Source: Allobrachymonas sp.
GTDB lineage: Bacteria; Pseudomonadota; Gammaproteobacteria; Burkholderiales; Burkholderiaceae_C
Reading direction: 5' to 3'
DNA: 5,206 nt
NCBI GenBank assembly: GCA_030538335.1
Contig: JAUNUE010000136.1
Location: 1-5,206 of the forward strand
Part shown: piece by piece, positions 1-5,206 of the stretch
How the letters are laid out: every line of letters begins with the position of its first letter
Numbering within the stretch: position 1 is the first letter of the stretch
Notes under the pieces: model-generated
The model's input: the letters and a program-made list of their open reading frames with translations, nothing else
What the model was told of the DNA's origin: nothing
Database searches by the model: none
Program-made: the position numbers and the translations under genes

Positions 1-751
1 CAAAAACAACGTGGAGCCCAACATCAAACAAGGTGCCACGCTGGCCTTTGCCCACGGCTTCAACGTGCACTACAACCAGGTCGTGCCGCGCGAAGACCTC
101 GACGTGATCATGGTTGCGCCCAAAGGTCCCGGCCACACGGTGCGCTCCGAATACCTCAAGGGCGGCGGCGTGCCCACGCTGGTCGCTGTGCATCAAGACA
201 AGTCTGGCAAGGCGCGCGATCTGGCGCTGTCTTACGCCATGGCCAATGGTGGCGGCAAGGGCGGCATCATCGAGACCAATTTCAAGGAAGAAACCGAAAC
301 CGACCTGTTCGGTGAGCAGGCTGTGCTGTGCGGCGGCGCGGTGGAACTGGTGAAAATGGGTTTCGAGACGCTGGTCGAAGCCGGTTATGCGCCCGAAATG
401 GCCTACTTCGAGTGCCTGCACGAACTGAAGCTGATTGTGGACCTGATGTACGAAGGCGGCATTGCCAACATGAACTACTCCATCAGCAACAACGCTGAAT
501 ATGGCGAGTACGTGACCGGCACCGAAGTCATCAACGAAGAAAGCCGCAAAGCCATGCGCCATGCCCTGAAGCGCATCCAGAACGGCGACTACGCCAAGAT
601 GTTCATCCAGGAAGGCCAGTTGAACTACCCGGCCATGACGGCACGCCGCCGCCAGAACGCCGATCACCCGATCGAAAAAGTCGGCGCGCAACTGCGCAGC
701 ATGATGCCCTGGATTGCCAAGAACAAGCTGGTGGACCAGAGCAAGAACTGA
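1..751 (+). CDS. ilvC: Ketol-acid reductoisomerase (NADP+), class I, C-terminal part; 5' end outside window
   Basis: This cytoplasmic enzyme carries out the second step of valine, leucine and isoleucine synthesis: Mg2+-dependent alkyl migration and NADPH reduction of acetolactate or acetohydroxybutyrate. The reading frame is open from base 2 with no start, and the Val codon GTG at 11 is internal. Aligning the metal ligands with the 338-residue class I family gives an offset of 92, so the window holds about residues 90-338 and lacks most of the N-terminal Rossmann NADPH domain. Visible are the AHGF segment with the catalytic His (about 107), the DLFGE motif (Asp190, Glu194), ECLHE (Glu226, Glu230) and the substrate-binding Ser251 in NYSISN. 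All expected active-site residues are present. The C-terminus ends in the usual VDxSKN with TGA at 749-751. The single helical domain after the Rossmann fold marks the short class I form, not the long E. coli type. A strong hairpin terminator follows 19 bases downstream. In related bacteria ilvC usually follows ilvB/ilvN; that part is not visible here. Confidence 0.97.
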   Translation, partial: KNNVEPNIKQGATLAFAHGFNVHYNQVVPREDLDVIMVAPKGPGHTVRSEYLKGGGVPTLVAVHQDKSGKARDLALSYAMANGGGKGGIIETNFKEETETDLFGEQAVLCGGAVELVKMGFETLVEAGYAPEMAYFECLHELKLIVDLMYEGGIANMNYSISNNAEYGEYVTGTEVINEESRKAMRHALKRIQNGDYAKMFIQEGQLNYPAMTARRRQNADHPIEKVGAQLRSMMPWIAKNKLVDQSKN

Positions 752-770
752 TTTGGTTCCCGGCTGTTGG

Positions 771-810
771 CGGGCTTTGCGGCGCAGAAATGGGCTGCAA
801 AGCCCGTTTT
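771..810 (+). terminator. Rho-independent terminator of ilvC
   Basis: A perfect 10-bp inverted repeat (CGGGCTTTGC at 771-780 with GCAAAGCCCG at 797-806) extends inward by three more pairs, one of them G-U, leaving a loop of about 10 nt. It is followed directly by TTTT (807-810). The position, 19 bases after the ilvC stop, fits transcription end for ilvC. The U-tract is short (TTTTCATT), so some read-through into rarA is possible. Confidence 0.78.
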
Positions 811-856
811 CATTGGGACCGGGTTTTGTTGGCTTCAGGCAAAATCATGCATCACC

Positions 857-934
857 GTATGGTGGGTGCTTGTACCCACGCGGTGTGTTTCAACCGTTTA
901 TAGATAACAAGGTGGGTGCAAGCACCCACCCTAC
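857..934. repeat. Pair of inverted REP-like palindromes (BIME-like element)
   Basis: Two similar hairpin units face each other. On the + strand, GTAT (857-860) precedes a palindrome at 861-879 (GTGGGT...ACCCAC). On the - strand, GTAG (complement of 931-934) precedes a near-perfect palindrome at 930-911 (GGTGGGTGC / GCACCCACC). The outer arms 861-872 and 919-930 are a perfect 12-bp inverted repeat, continued outward after one mismatch by four more pairs (856-859 with 932-935). About 30 bases of AT-richer linker lie between them. A GTAG-type tetranucleotide next to a GC-rich hairpin, in inverted pairs, is the known architecture of REP/BIME elements moved by RAYT (TnpA-REP) transposases. Identification as a member of such a family is inference from structure, as copy number cannot be seen here. 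Confidence 0.7.
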
Positions 935-944
935 GCCTGATTTC

Positions 945-2321
945 ATGAGCGATCTGTTTGGCAATGATCTTCCATCTGCGCAAGCGCCGACTGCATCCGG
1001 CCGCAGCAAGGCGGGCGGCGCAGCAGCGGTTGAAGCGCCGCTGGCCGAGTTGCTGCGCCCGCAAACGCTCGATCAGGTGATTGGCCAATCGCACCTGCTC
1101 GCGCCCGGCAAGCCGCTGCACACAGCTTTTGCCGCAGGCAAGCCGCATTCGATGATTTTGTGGGGCCCGCCCGGTGTGGGCAAAACCACGCTGGCGCGGC
1201 TGATGGCGCATGCTTTTGACCGCGCCTTCATCGCGCTGTCGGCGGTGTTCAGCGGCGTGAAAGACATCCGTGCAGCGGTGGAGCAGGCACAGGTGCATGC
1301 GGCGCAGGGGCGCGGCACGATCCTGTTCATTGACGAAATCCACCGCTTCAACAAAAGCCAGCAAGACGCCTTGTTGCCGTTTGTCGAATCGGGGCTGGTG
1401 GTGTTTATTGGCGCGACCACCGAAAACCCTTCGTTTGAGGTGAATTCGGCCTTGCTGTCGCGGGCGCAGGTCTATGTGCTGCAGCCTTTGTCGGAAGAAG
1501 AACTGCTGCAATTGGCGCAGCGTGCCTTGCAACAGTTGCCAGGTTTGCATGTGGCCGATGAGGCCTTGCAGACGCTGGCCGCGCATGCCGATGGCGATGC
1601 CCGCCGCCTGCTCAATACGCTGCAGCAGGTGCAGGTGGCTGCGCAGACGGCTTCGGTCGAACAGGTCGATGCGGCATTTTTGCAGCAGGTGCTGGGCGCG
1701 CAGGCACGGCGCTTTGACAAGGGCGGCGACCAGTTCTACGACCAGATCTCGGCCCTGCACAAATCGGTGCGCGGCTCTGATCCCGATGCGGCCTTGTACT
1801 GGTTGTGCCGCATGCTCGATGGTGGGGTCGATCCGCGCTATCTGGCGCGGCGCATTGTGCGCATGGCGTGGGAGGACATTGGCCTGGCCGACCCGCGCGC
1901 CATGCAGATCACGGGCGAAGCTGCAGCTACCTACGAGCGCCTTGGTTCGCCCGAGGGCGAATTGGCCTTGGCGCAAGCGGTGATTTATCTGGCCGTAGCG
2001 GCCAAAAGCAATGCCGGCTATATGGCCTACAACCAGGCGCGCGCCTTTGTGCGTGAGCACGGTACCGATCCGGTGCCGATGCATTTGCGCAATGCACCGA
2101 CCAAGTTGATGCGCGAACTGGGCCATGGCAAAGATTACCGCTACGCGCACGAAGAGCAAGGCGCTTACGCGGCAGGCGAGCATTATTTTCCCGATGGCTT
2201 GCCGCAGCGCCCGAACTGGTACCGCCGGGTGGCGGGTGGGCTGGTGGCGAAGATTGCCGAAAAGCTGCAGAAATTGCGCAGGCTGGATGCGCAGCAGGAC
2301 GAGGACGCTGGGCAGGAATAA
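945..2321 (+). CDS. rarA: Replication-associated recombination protein A (AAA+ ATPase, MgsA/RarA family)
   Basis: RarA is a cytoplasmic, DNA-dependent AAA+ ATPase of the clamp-loader-like group that acts at stalled replication forks and on single-stranded DNA ends; its exact role is not settled. The protein has 458 residues, against 447 in E. coli. Walker A (GPPGVGKT) is at residues 74-81, Walker B (ILFIDEIH, Asp130-Glu131) at 126-133, sensor 1 in GATTENP at 156-162, the likely arginine finger Arg173 in LLSRA, and sensor 2 Arg220 in GDAR. The C-terminal tetramerisation domain begins near the family-typical KSVRGSDPDAALYW (274-287) and runs past HLRNAPTKLM (380-389). Residues 11-30 are an Ala/Gly-rich, probably disordered linker. 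ATG at 945 was chosen because MSDLF then the linker fits the family; the open frame runs back to 714, but that would add 77 unrelated residues overlapping the ilvC end, terminator and repeats. No clear Shine-Dalgarno precedes ATG 945. It lies alone between ilvC and the liv genes. Confidence 0.96.
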   Translation: MSDLFGNDLPSAQAPTASGRSKAGGAAAVEAPLAELLRPQTLDQVIGQSHLLAPGKPLHTAFAAGKPHSMILWGPPGVGKTTLARLMAHAFDRAFIALSAVFSGVKDIRAAVEQAQVHAAQGRGTILFIDEIHRFNKSQQDALLPFVESGLVVFIGATTENPSFEVNSALLSRAQVYVLQPLSEEELLQLAQRALQQLPGLHVADEALQTLAAHADGDARRLLNTLQQVQVAAQTASVEQVDAAFLQQVLGAQARRFDKGGDQFYDQISALHKSVRGSDPDAALYWLCRMLDGGVDPRYLARRIVRMAWEDIGLADPRAMQITGEAAATYERLGSPEGELALAQAVIYLAVAAKSNAGYMAYNQARAFVREHGTDPVPMHLRNAPTKLMRELGHGKDYRYAHEEQGAYAAGEHYFPDGLPQRPNWYRRVAGGLVAKIAEKLQKLRRLDAQQDEDAGQE

Positions 2322-2461
2322 GCCGTCCAAAACCGAATCCCTCAAAAAAATCGACCTGCTGCTGAAAGCTCAAGGCGGCTTACGTCGGGGGCTGCTTTTT
2401 GCGTTGGGCTGGCTGTGTTTTTTTGGGCTGCAAGTTTAGGGCAAACCCTTTGTGGTGGCGG

Positions 2462-2490
2462 GTTTATCTGCTTGGGCGCTTCGCTACAAT
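2462..2490 (+). promoter_or_regulatory. Candidate sigma-70 promoter for the liv operon
   Basis: TACAAT at 2485-2490 differs from the consensus -10 box TATAAT at one position. The -35 region is poor: TTTATC (2463-2468) at 16-bp spacing or GTTTAT (2462-2467) at 17 bp. A GCTACAAT context is common in Burkholderiales promoters. A start near 2497 would give a leader of about 170 nt before livH. A weak -35 would fit a promoter needing an activator, but no operator was identified. Confidence 0.5.
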
Positions 2491-2541
2491 CAACCCCCTT
2501 TGCCGTGGGTGGGGAATGCCCCGGTTGTTGTACCAGCAGCA

Positions 2542-2657
2542 ACCCGGATATGCTTTGCCACTGGTGTCCCGTTTATGCTGTGCATGCACGCCCGGCGCGC
2601 AGGCAGCGGTCTATCCGGGTACGGGCTGCGCTGCCAGCCGCCGCCGGATATGGAGAC
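2542..2657 (+). promoter_or_regulatory. Possible switch-like structured leader before livH
   Basis: Three segments are mutually complementary. ACCCGGATA (2542-2550) pairs perfectly over 9 bp with TATCCGGGT (2612-2620). The same central segment (2612-2618) pairs over 7 bp with CCGGATA (2644-2650), which directly abuts the Shine-Dalgarno GGAG (2652-2655). CCGGATATG occurs twice, at 2544-2552 and 2644-2652, exactly 100 bases apart. The central segment lies in the loop of a 7-bp hairpin (2602-2608 with 2629-2635), so pairing with 2644-2650 would have H-type pseudoknot geometry. This is what base pairing permits; function is unproven and chance in GC-rich DNA is possible. Confidence 0.3.
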
Positions 2658-2665
2658 TTTCAGAC

Positions 2666-3595
2666 ATGGAACAATTGCCTCAACAGATCGTCAACGGTCT
2701 TGTGCTCGGCTGCATGTACGCCTTGATCGCACTGGGCTACACCATGGTGTACGGCATCATCAAGTTGATCAACTTTGCCCATGGCGAGGTGCTGATGGTG
2801 GGTGCCATTACCAGTTGGATGACCATTGGCTGGATGAAAGAAGCCATGCCCAACCTCTCGGTCTGGCTGATGCTCTTTCTGGCCATCGTCATCTCTTGCG
2901 TGGTCTGCGCCCTGATCAACTACGCCATTGAGAAAATCGCCTACCGGCCCTTGCGCAACAGCCCCAAGCTGGCGCCGCTGATCACGGCCATTGGCGTGAG
3001 CCTGTTGCTGCAAACGCTGGCCATGATCATCTGGAAGCCGGCGCCCAAGCCCTTCCACCGTGTTTTTTCGCCGGTACCGTACAACTTCGGCCCCGTGTCG
3101 GTCACGATGCCGCAGGTGCTGATTCTGGTGGTGACGGTGGTGCTGTTGTCCATCCTCGTGTATCTGGTCAGCGGCACCAAAATGGGGCGCGCCATGCGCG
3201 CCACGGCCGAGAACCCGAAAGTGGCATCGCTCATGGGCGTCAAGCCGGATACGGTGATTTCGGCCACCTTCATGATTGGTGCGGCGCTGGCGGCCATTGC
3301 GGGCGTGATGAATGCGCTGTATTACGGCACCGTTTCGCACACCATGGGCTTTTTGCCCGGCATGAAGGCGTTTTCGGCCGCGGTATTCGGCGGCATCGGC
3401 AACCTGCCGGGCGCCGTGCTTGGTGGCTTGCTGATGGGCCTGATCGAAACCATCGGCGGCTCTTACCTGGGGCCGATCACGGGTGGCATCCTCGGCAGCC
3501 ATTACACCGACATCCTGTCGTTTGCGGTGTTGATCATCACCCTGGTGTTCCGCCCCACCGGCTTGCTGGGCGAGCGCGTGGCCGACCGGGCCTGA
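2666..3595 (+). CDS. livH: Branched-chain amino acid ABC transporter, permease LivH
   Basis: This is one of the two inner-membrane subunits that form the substrate channel of a LIV-type (HAAT family) importer, pairing with LivM. The protein has 309 residues; E. coli LivH has 308. It is strongly hydrophobic, with about eight probable membrane segments (roughly 8-30, 38-56, 65-90, 104-124, 148-170, 197-219, 233-263 and 281-297). Family motifs are GYTMVYGIIKLINFAHGE (24-41), the cytoplasmic EAA-like loop GRAMRATAENPKVASLMGV (174-192) that docks on the ATPases, and AVFGGIGNLPGAVLGG (239-254). ATG 2666 has a GGAG Shine-Dalgarno at 2652-2655 and gives the standard N-terminus MEQLPQQIVNG. An in-frame ATG at 2516 would add 50 residues with no family match and is rejected. 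livM follows after 16 bases, so livH is the first gene of the operon as seen here. Substrate is not proven by sequence: urea and amide importers share this fold. Confidence 0.95.
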   Translation: MEQLPQQIVNGLVLGCMYALIALGYTMVYGIIKLINFAHGEVLMVGAITSWMTIGWMKEAMPNLSVWLMLFLAIVISCVVCALINYAIEKIAYRPLRNSPKLAPLITAIGVSLLLQTLAMIIWKPAPKPFHRVFSPVPYNFGPVSVTMPQVLILVVTVVLLSILVYLVSGTKMGRAMRATAENPKVASLMGVKPDTVISATFMIGAALAAIAGVMNALYYGTVSHTMGFLPGMKAFSAAVFGGIGNLPGAVLGGLLMGLIETIGGSYLGPITGGILGSHYTDILSFAVLIITLVFRPTGLLGERVADRA

Positions 3596-3611
3596 ACCGA
3601 GGAGAACACGC

Positions 3612-4823
3612 ATGCAAAAGAATATTCCCACGGGCAAGCTGGTGGCATTTGTGGCCTTGGGTATCGCCGTACTGGTGCTGCCCTTTGTGTTGCAGCCTTT
3701 TGGCAACGCCTGGGTGCGCATTGCCGACCTCACGCTGCTGTACATCATGCTGGCGCTGGGGCTGAACATTGTGGTGGGCTTTGCGGGTCTGCTCGACCTC
3801 GGCTACGTGGCCTTCTATGCCGTAGGCGCGTACCTGATGGGCTTGCTGGCCTCGCCGCACCTGACCGACAACTTTCCGGCGCTGGCAGCCATCTATCCTG
3901 ACGGCCTGCACTTCAAACTCTGGCTGGTCATTCCGCTGGCGGTGGTGTTTGCCGCCATCACCGGCATCCTGCTGGGCATACCGGTGCTCAAGTTGCGGGG
4001 CGACTATCTGGCGATTGTGACGCTGGGCTTCGGTGAGATCATCCGCATCTTCATGAACAACCTCGATGCGCCGCTGAACCTGACCAACGGCCCCAAAGGC
4101 ATCGGCCAGATCGAACCGGCGCATGTGTTTGGCCACCCCTTGTCGCGCTCCATCAAGCTGGGCGATTTCACCATCCAGTCGGTCACGCTGTACTACTACC
4201 TGTTCCTGGCGATGGTTTTGCTGGTAATTCTCGTGTCGTACCGCCTGCAAAACTCGCGTATCGGCCGCGCCTGGATGGCCGTGCGCGAAGACGAAATTGC
4301 CGCCAAGGCCATGGGGCTGAATACGCGCAACTTGAAGCTGCTGGCTTTTGGCATGGGCGCCTCGTTCGGCGGTATTGCGGGCGCCCTGTTCGGTGCCTTC
4401 CAGGGGTTTGTGTCGCCCGAGTCGTTCAACTTCATGGAATCGGTGATGATCGTGGCGATGGTGGTGCTGGGTGGCCTGGGGCATATCCCCGGCGTCATCG
4501 TCGGCGCCATCCTGCTGGCGGCCATGCCCGAGGTGCTGCGCTATGTGGCTGGCCCCGTGACCCAGGCCACGGGAGGGCGGATTGACCCCGCCATCTTGCG
4601 CCAGTTGTTGATTGCGCTGGCAATGATCTCGGTGATGCTGCTGCGTCCCCGGGGCTTGTGGCCTGCGCCGGAGCATGGCAAGGCGCTGGCGGGCGGCAAT
4701 GGCGAAGGCGGCGGCCCCACGGTGCAGCCGCCTACCGCACAGCAAAACCCGTCCGGCGTGGATTCTCCGGTGGATGCGATTCCGGGCACCACCGATGTGC
4801 AACAGGATACGGTCAACCCGTGA
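3612..4823 (+). CDS. livM: Branched-chain amino acid ABC transporter, permease LivM
   Basis: This is the second inner-membrane channel subunit, the partner of LivH. It has 403 residues. ATG 3612 has a strong AGGAG (3600-3604) seven bases upstream. Family motifs are ALGLNIVVGFAGLLDLGYVAFYAVGAY (split as ALGLNIVVGF 48-57 and LDLGYVAFYAVGAY 61-74), LKLRGDYLAIVTLGFGEIIR (126-145), LTNGPKGI (157-164), the EAA-like loop GRAWMAVREDEIAAKAMGLN (218-237) that contacts the ATPases, VVLGGLGHIPGVIVGA (284-299) and the closing LLRPRGLWP (343-351). Probable membrane segments fall near 9-30, 37-58, 63-82, 102-122, 192-210, 243-263, 276-303 and 329-345. Residues 352-403 form a Gly/Pro/Gln-rich hydrophilic tail with no family match, unusual in length. 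The E. coli protein is of similar length (425) but carries its extra residues mainly at the N-terminus. The stop overlaps or closely precedes livG, so translation is probably coupled. Confidence 0.95.
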   Translation: MQKNIPTGKLVAFVALGIAVLVLPFVLQPFGNAWVRIADLTLLYIMLALGLNIVVGFAGLLDLGYVAFYAVGAYLMGLLASPHLTDNFPALAAIYPDGLHFKLWLVIPLAVVFAAITGILLGIPVLKLRGDYLAIVTLGFGEIIRIFMNNLDAPLNLTNGPKGIGQIEPAHVFGHPLSRSIKLGDFTIQSVTLYYYLFLAMVLLVILVSYRLQNSRIGRAWMAVREDEIAAKAMGLNTRNLKLLAFGMGASFGGIAGALFGAFQGFVSPESFNFMESVMIVAMVVLGGLGHIPGVIVGAILLAAMPEVLRYVAGPVTQATGGRIDPAILRQLLIALAMISVMLLRPRGLWPAPEHGKALAGGNGEGGGPTVQPPTAQQNPSGVDSPVDAIPGTTDVQQDTVNP

Positions 4824-4834
4824 AAGATGCAGCG

Positions 4835-5206
4835 ATGAGCACACCCATTTTCCACGTCCAGAACGTTTCCAAACGCTTCGGTGGCTTGCAGGCCTTGAGC
4901 GATGTGCGTATGCGCATCGATCAGGGCCAGGTCTACGGGCTGATTGGCCCCAATGGCGCGGGCAAGACCACTTTCTTCAACGTCATTACTGGCCTGTACA
5001 CGCCTGACAGCGGCACCTTCGAGCTGGGCGGCAAGCCCTACGAGCCAACGGCAGTGCACGAAGTAGCCGAAGCCGGTATTGCGCGCACTTTCCAGAACAT
5101 CCGCCTGTTTGCCGAAATGACGGCGCTCGAAAACGTCATGGTCGGGCGGCACATCCGCACCAAATCAGGCGTGCTGGGGGCGGTGTTTCGCAGCGCAGGC
5201 TTCAAG
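4835..5206 (+). CDS. livG: Branched-chain amino acid ABC transporter, ATP-binding protein LivG; 3' end outside window
   Basis: This is one of two cytoplasmic ATPases (with LivF) that power the LivH-LivM importer. The first 124 residues are visible, of about 255 expected. Walker A GPNGAGKT is at residues 38-45, after the typical KRFGGLQALSDV (13-24); the Q-loop glutamine is Gln87 in ARTFQNIRLF (83-92), followed by MTALENVMVG (95-104). The TFQNIRLF form around the Q-loop is typical of LivG. The ABC signature, Walker B and H-loop lie beyond the right edge. The start is uncertain: ATG 4835 matches usual family N-termini but has only a weak GAAAG upstream (4822-4826); an in-frame GTG at 4820, overlapping the livM stop as GTGA, would add five residues (MKDAA). 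Either start implies translational coupling to livM. The frame stays open to base 5206. Confidence 0.94.
   Translation, partial: MSTPIFHVQNVSKRFGGLQALSDVRMRIDQGQVYGLIGPNGAGKTTFFNVITGLYTPDSGTFELGGKPYEPTAVHEVAEAGIARTFQNIRLFAEMTALENVMVGRHIRTKSGVLGAVFRSAGFK

Larger units (their letters stand above)
2322..2665. other. Intergenic region rarA-livH: promoter plus structured leader, no gene seen
   Basis: This 344-base stretch has no convincing gene. Open frames here either run into livH without a stop or shadow it in other frames. The first part (2322-2460) holds an A7 tract (2344-2350) and a T7 tract (2418-2424), but no stable hairpin precedes the T runs, so no terminator is called for rarA. The middle holds a candidate promoter (2462-2490). 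The last 170 bases are rich in inverted repeats: GGGG/CCCC (2511-2514 with 2519-2522), GGTTGTTG/CAGCAACC (2523-2530 with 2537-2544, one G-U), and GGCAGCG/CGCTGCC (2602-2608 with 2629-2635). Confidence 0.7.

Noticed and set aside
11..13. GTG at 11 as the start of ilvC
   Set aside because: The frame is open upstream to the window edge, and the active-site offset shows this codon is about residue 93 of a 338-residue protein.
714..944. Upstream extension of the rarA frame
   Set aside because: It would overlap the ilvC end and read through the terminator hairpin and the REP-like repeats; the 77 extra residues do not resemble RarA.
852..2345. Long minus-strand open frame (497 codons) opposite rarA
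   Set aside because: Its translation is rich in Arg, His, Gln and Leu with no recognisable domain, and it mirrors the well-supported rarA codons. Long antisense frames are a usual by-product of GC-biased codon use.
2365..2424. Possible terminator of rarA (T5 at 2396-2400, T7 at 2418-2424)
   Set aside because: Only a 5-bp AAAGC/GCTTT pairing (2365-2369 with 2394-2398) with a long unpaired interior can be drawn, and no GC-rich stem precedes the T7 run.
2516..2665. Upstream in-frame ATG that would extend livH by 50 residues, or a Leu-containing leader peptide
   Set aside because: The frame runs into livH without a stop, so it is not a separate leader peptide. The extension has no membrane character or family match, while ATG 2666 has a GGAG site and the standard LivH N-terminus.
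2660..3769. Minus-strand open frame (369 codons) opposite livH
   Set aside because: Its composition is His/Gln/Arg/Asp-rich low-complexity, typical of an antisense shadow of hydrophobic membrane protein codons; no motif seen.
3537..4844. Minus-strand open frame (435 codons) opposite livM
   Set aside because: It has the same His/Gln/Arg-rich shadow composition; livM on the + strand carries clear family motifs and a strong ribosome site.

Overview
This 5,206-base, GC-rich window reads as ordinary chromosomal DNA from a betaproteobacterium, most likely a member of the Burkholderiales family Comamonadaceae. The basis is recalled protein similarity: the KARI C-terminus, the RarA core and the LivH/LivM/LivG motifs look like those of Acidovorax/Comamonas-type bacteria. 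This assignment is inference. All real genes are on the + strand; no RNA gene, CRISPR array, insertion sequence or phage gene was found.

Layout. (1) 1-751: the C-terminal three quarters of ilvC, ketol-acid reductoisomerase of valine/isoleucine/leucine synthesis, cut by the left edge. (2) 752-944: an intergenic stretch with a good intrinsic terminator (771-810), then two inverted REP-like palindromes (857-934) ending 10 bases before the next start codon. (3) 945-2321: rarA (mgsA), a replication-fork AAA+ ATPase. (4) 2322-2665: a 344-base non-coding stretch with a candidate sigma-70 -10 box (TACAAT, 2485-2490) and a leader of about 170 nt that can form several competing structures just before the livH ribosome binding site. 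(5) 2666-3595 livH, 3612-4823 livM and 4835-5206 livG (cut by the right edge): a tightly packed operon for a branched-chain (or related) amino acid ABC importer.

How the genes work together. LivH and LivM form the membrane channel and LivG is one of the two ATPases. The second ATPase (LivF) and the periplasmic binding protein are not in the window; livF would be expected just past the right edge. IlvC makes the precursors of the amino acids that such a transporter usually imports, with the unrelated rarA between them. The terminator and the separate promoter suggest ilvC and the liv genes are transcribed separately.

No new biological system is evident. The items most worth checking are the REP-like pair, the possible switch-like structure in the livH leader (three complementary segments, one next to the Shine-Dalgarno), and the roughly 50-residue disordered tail on LivM.
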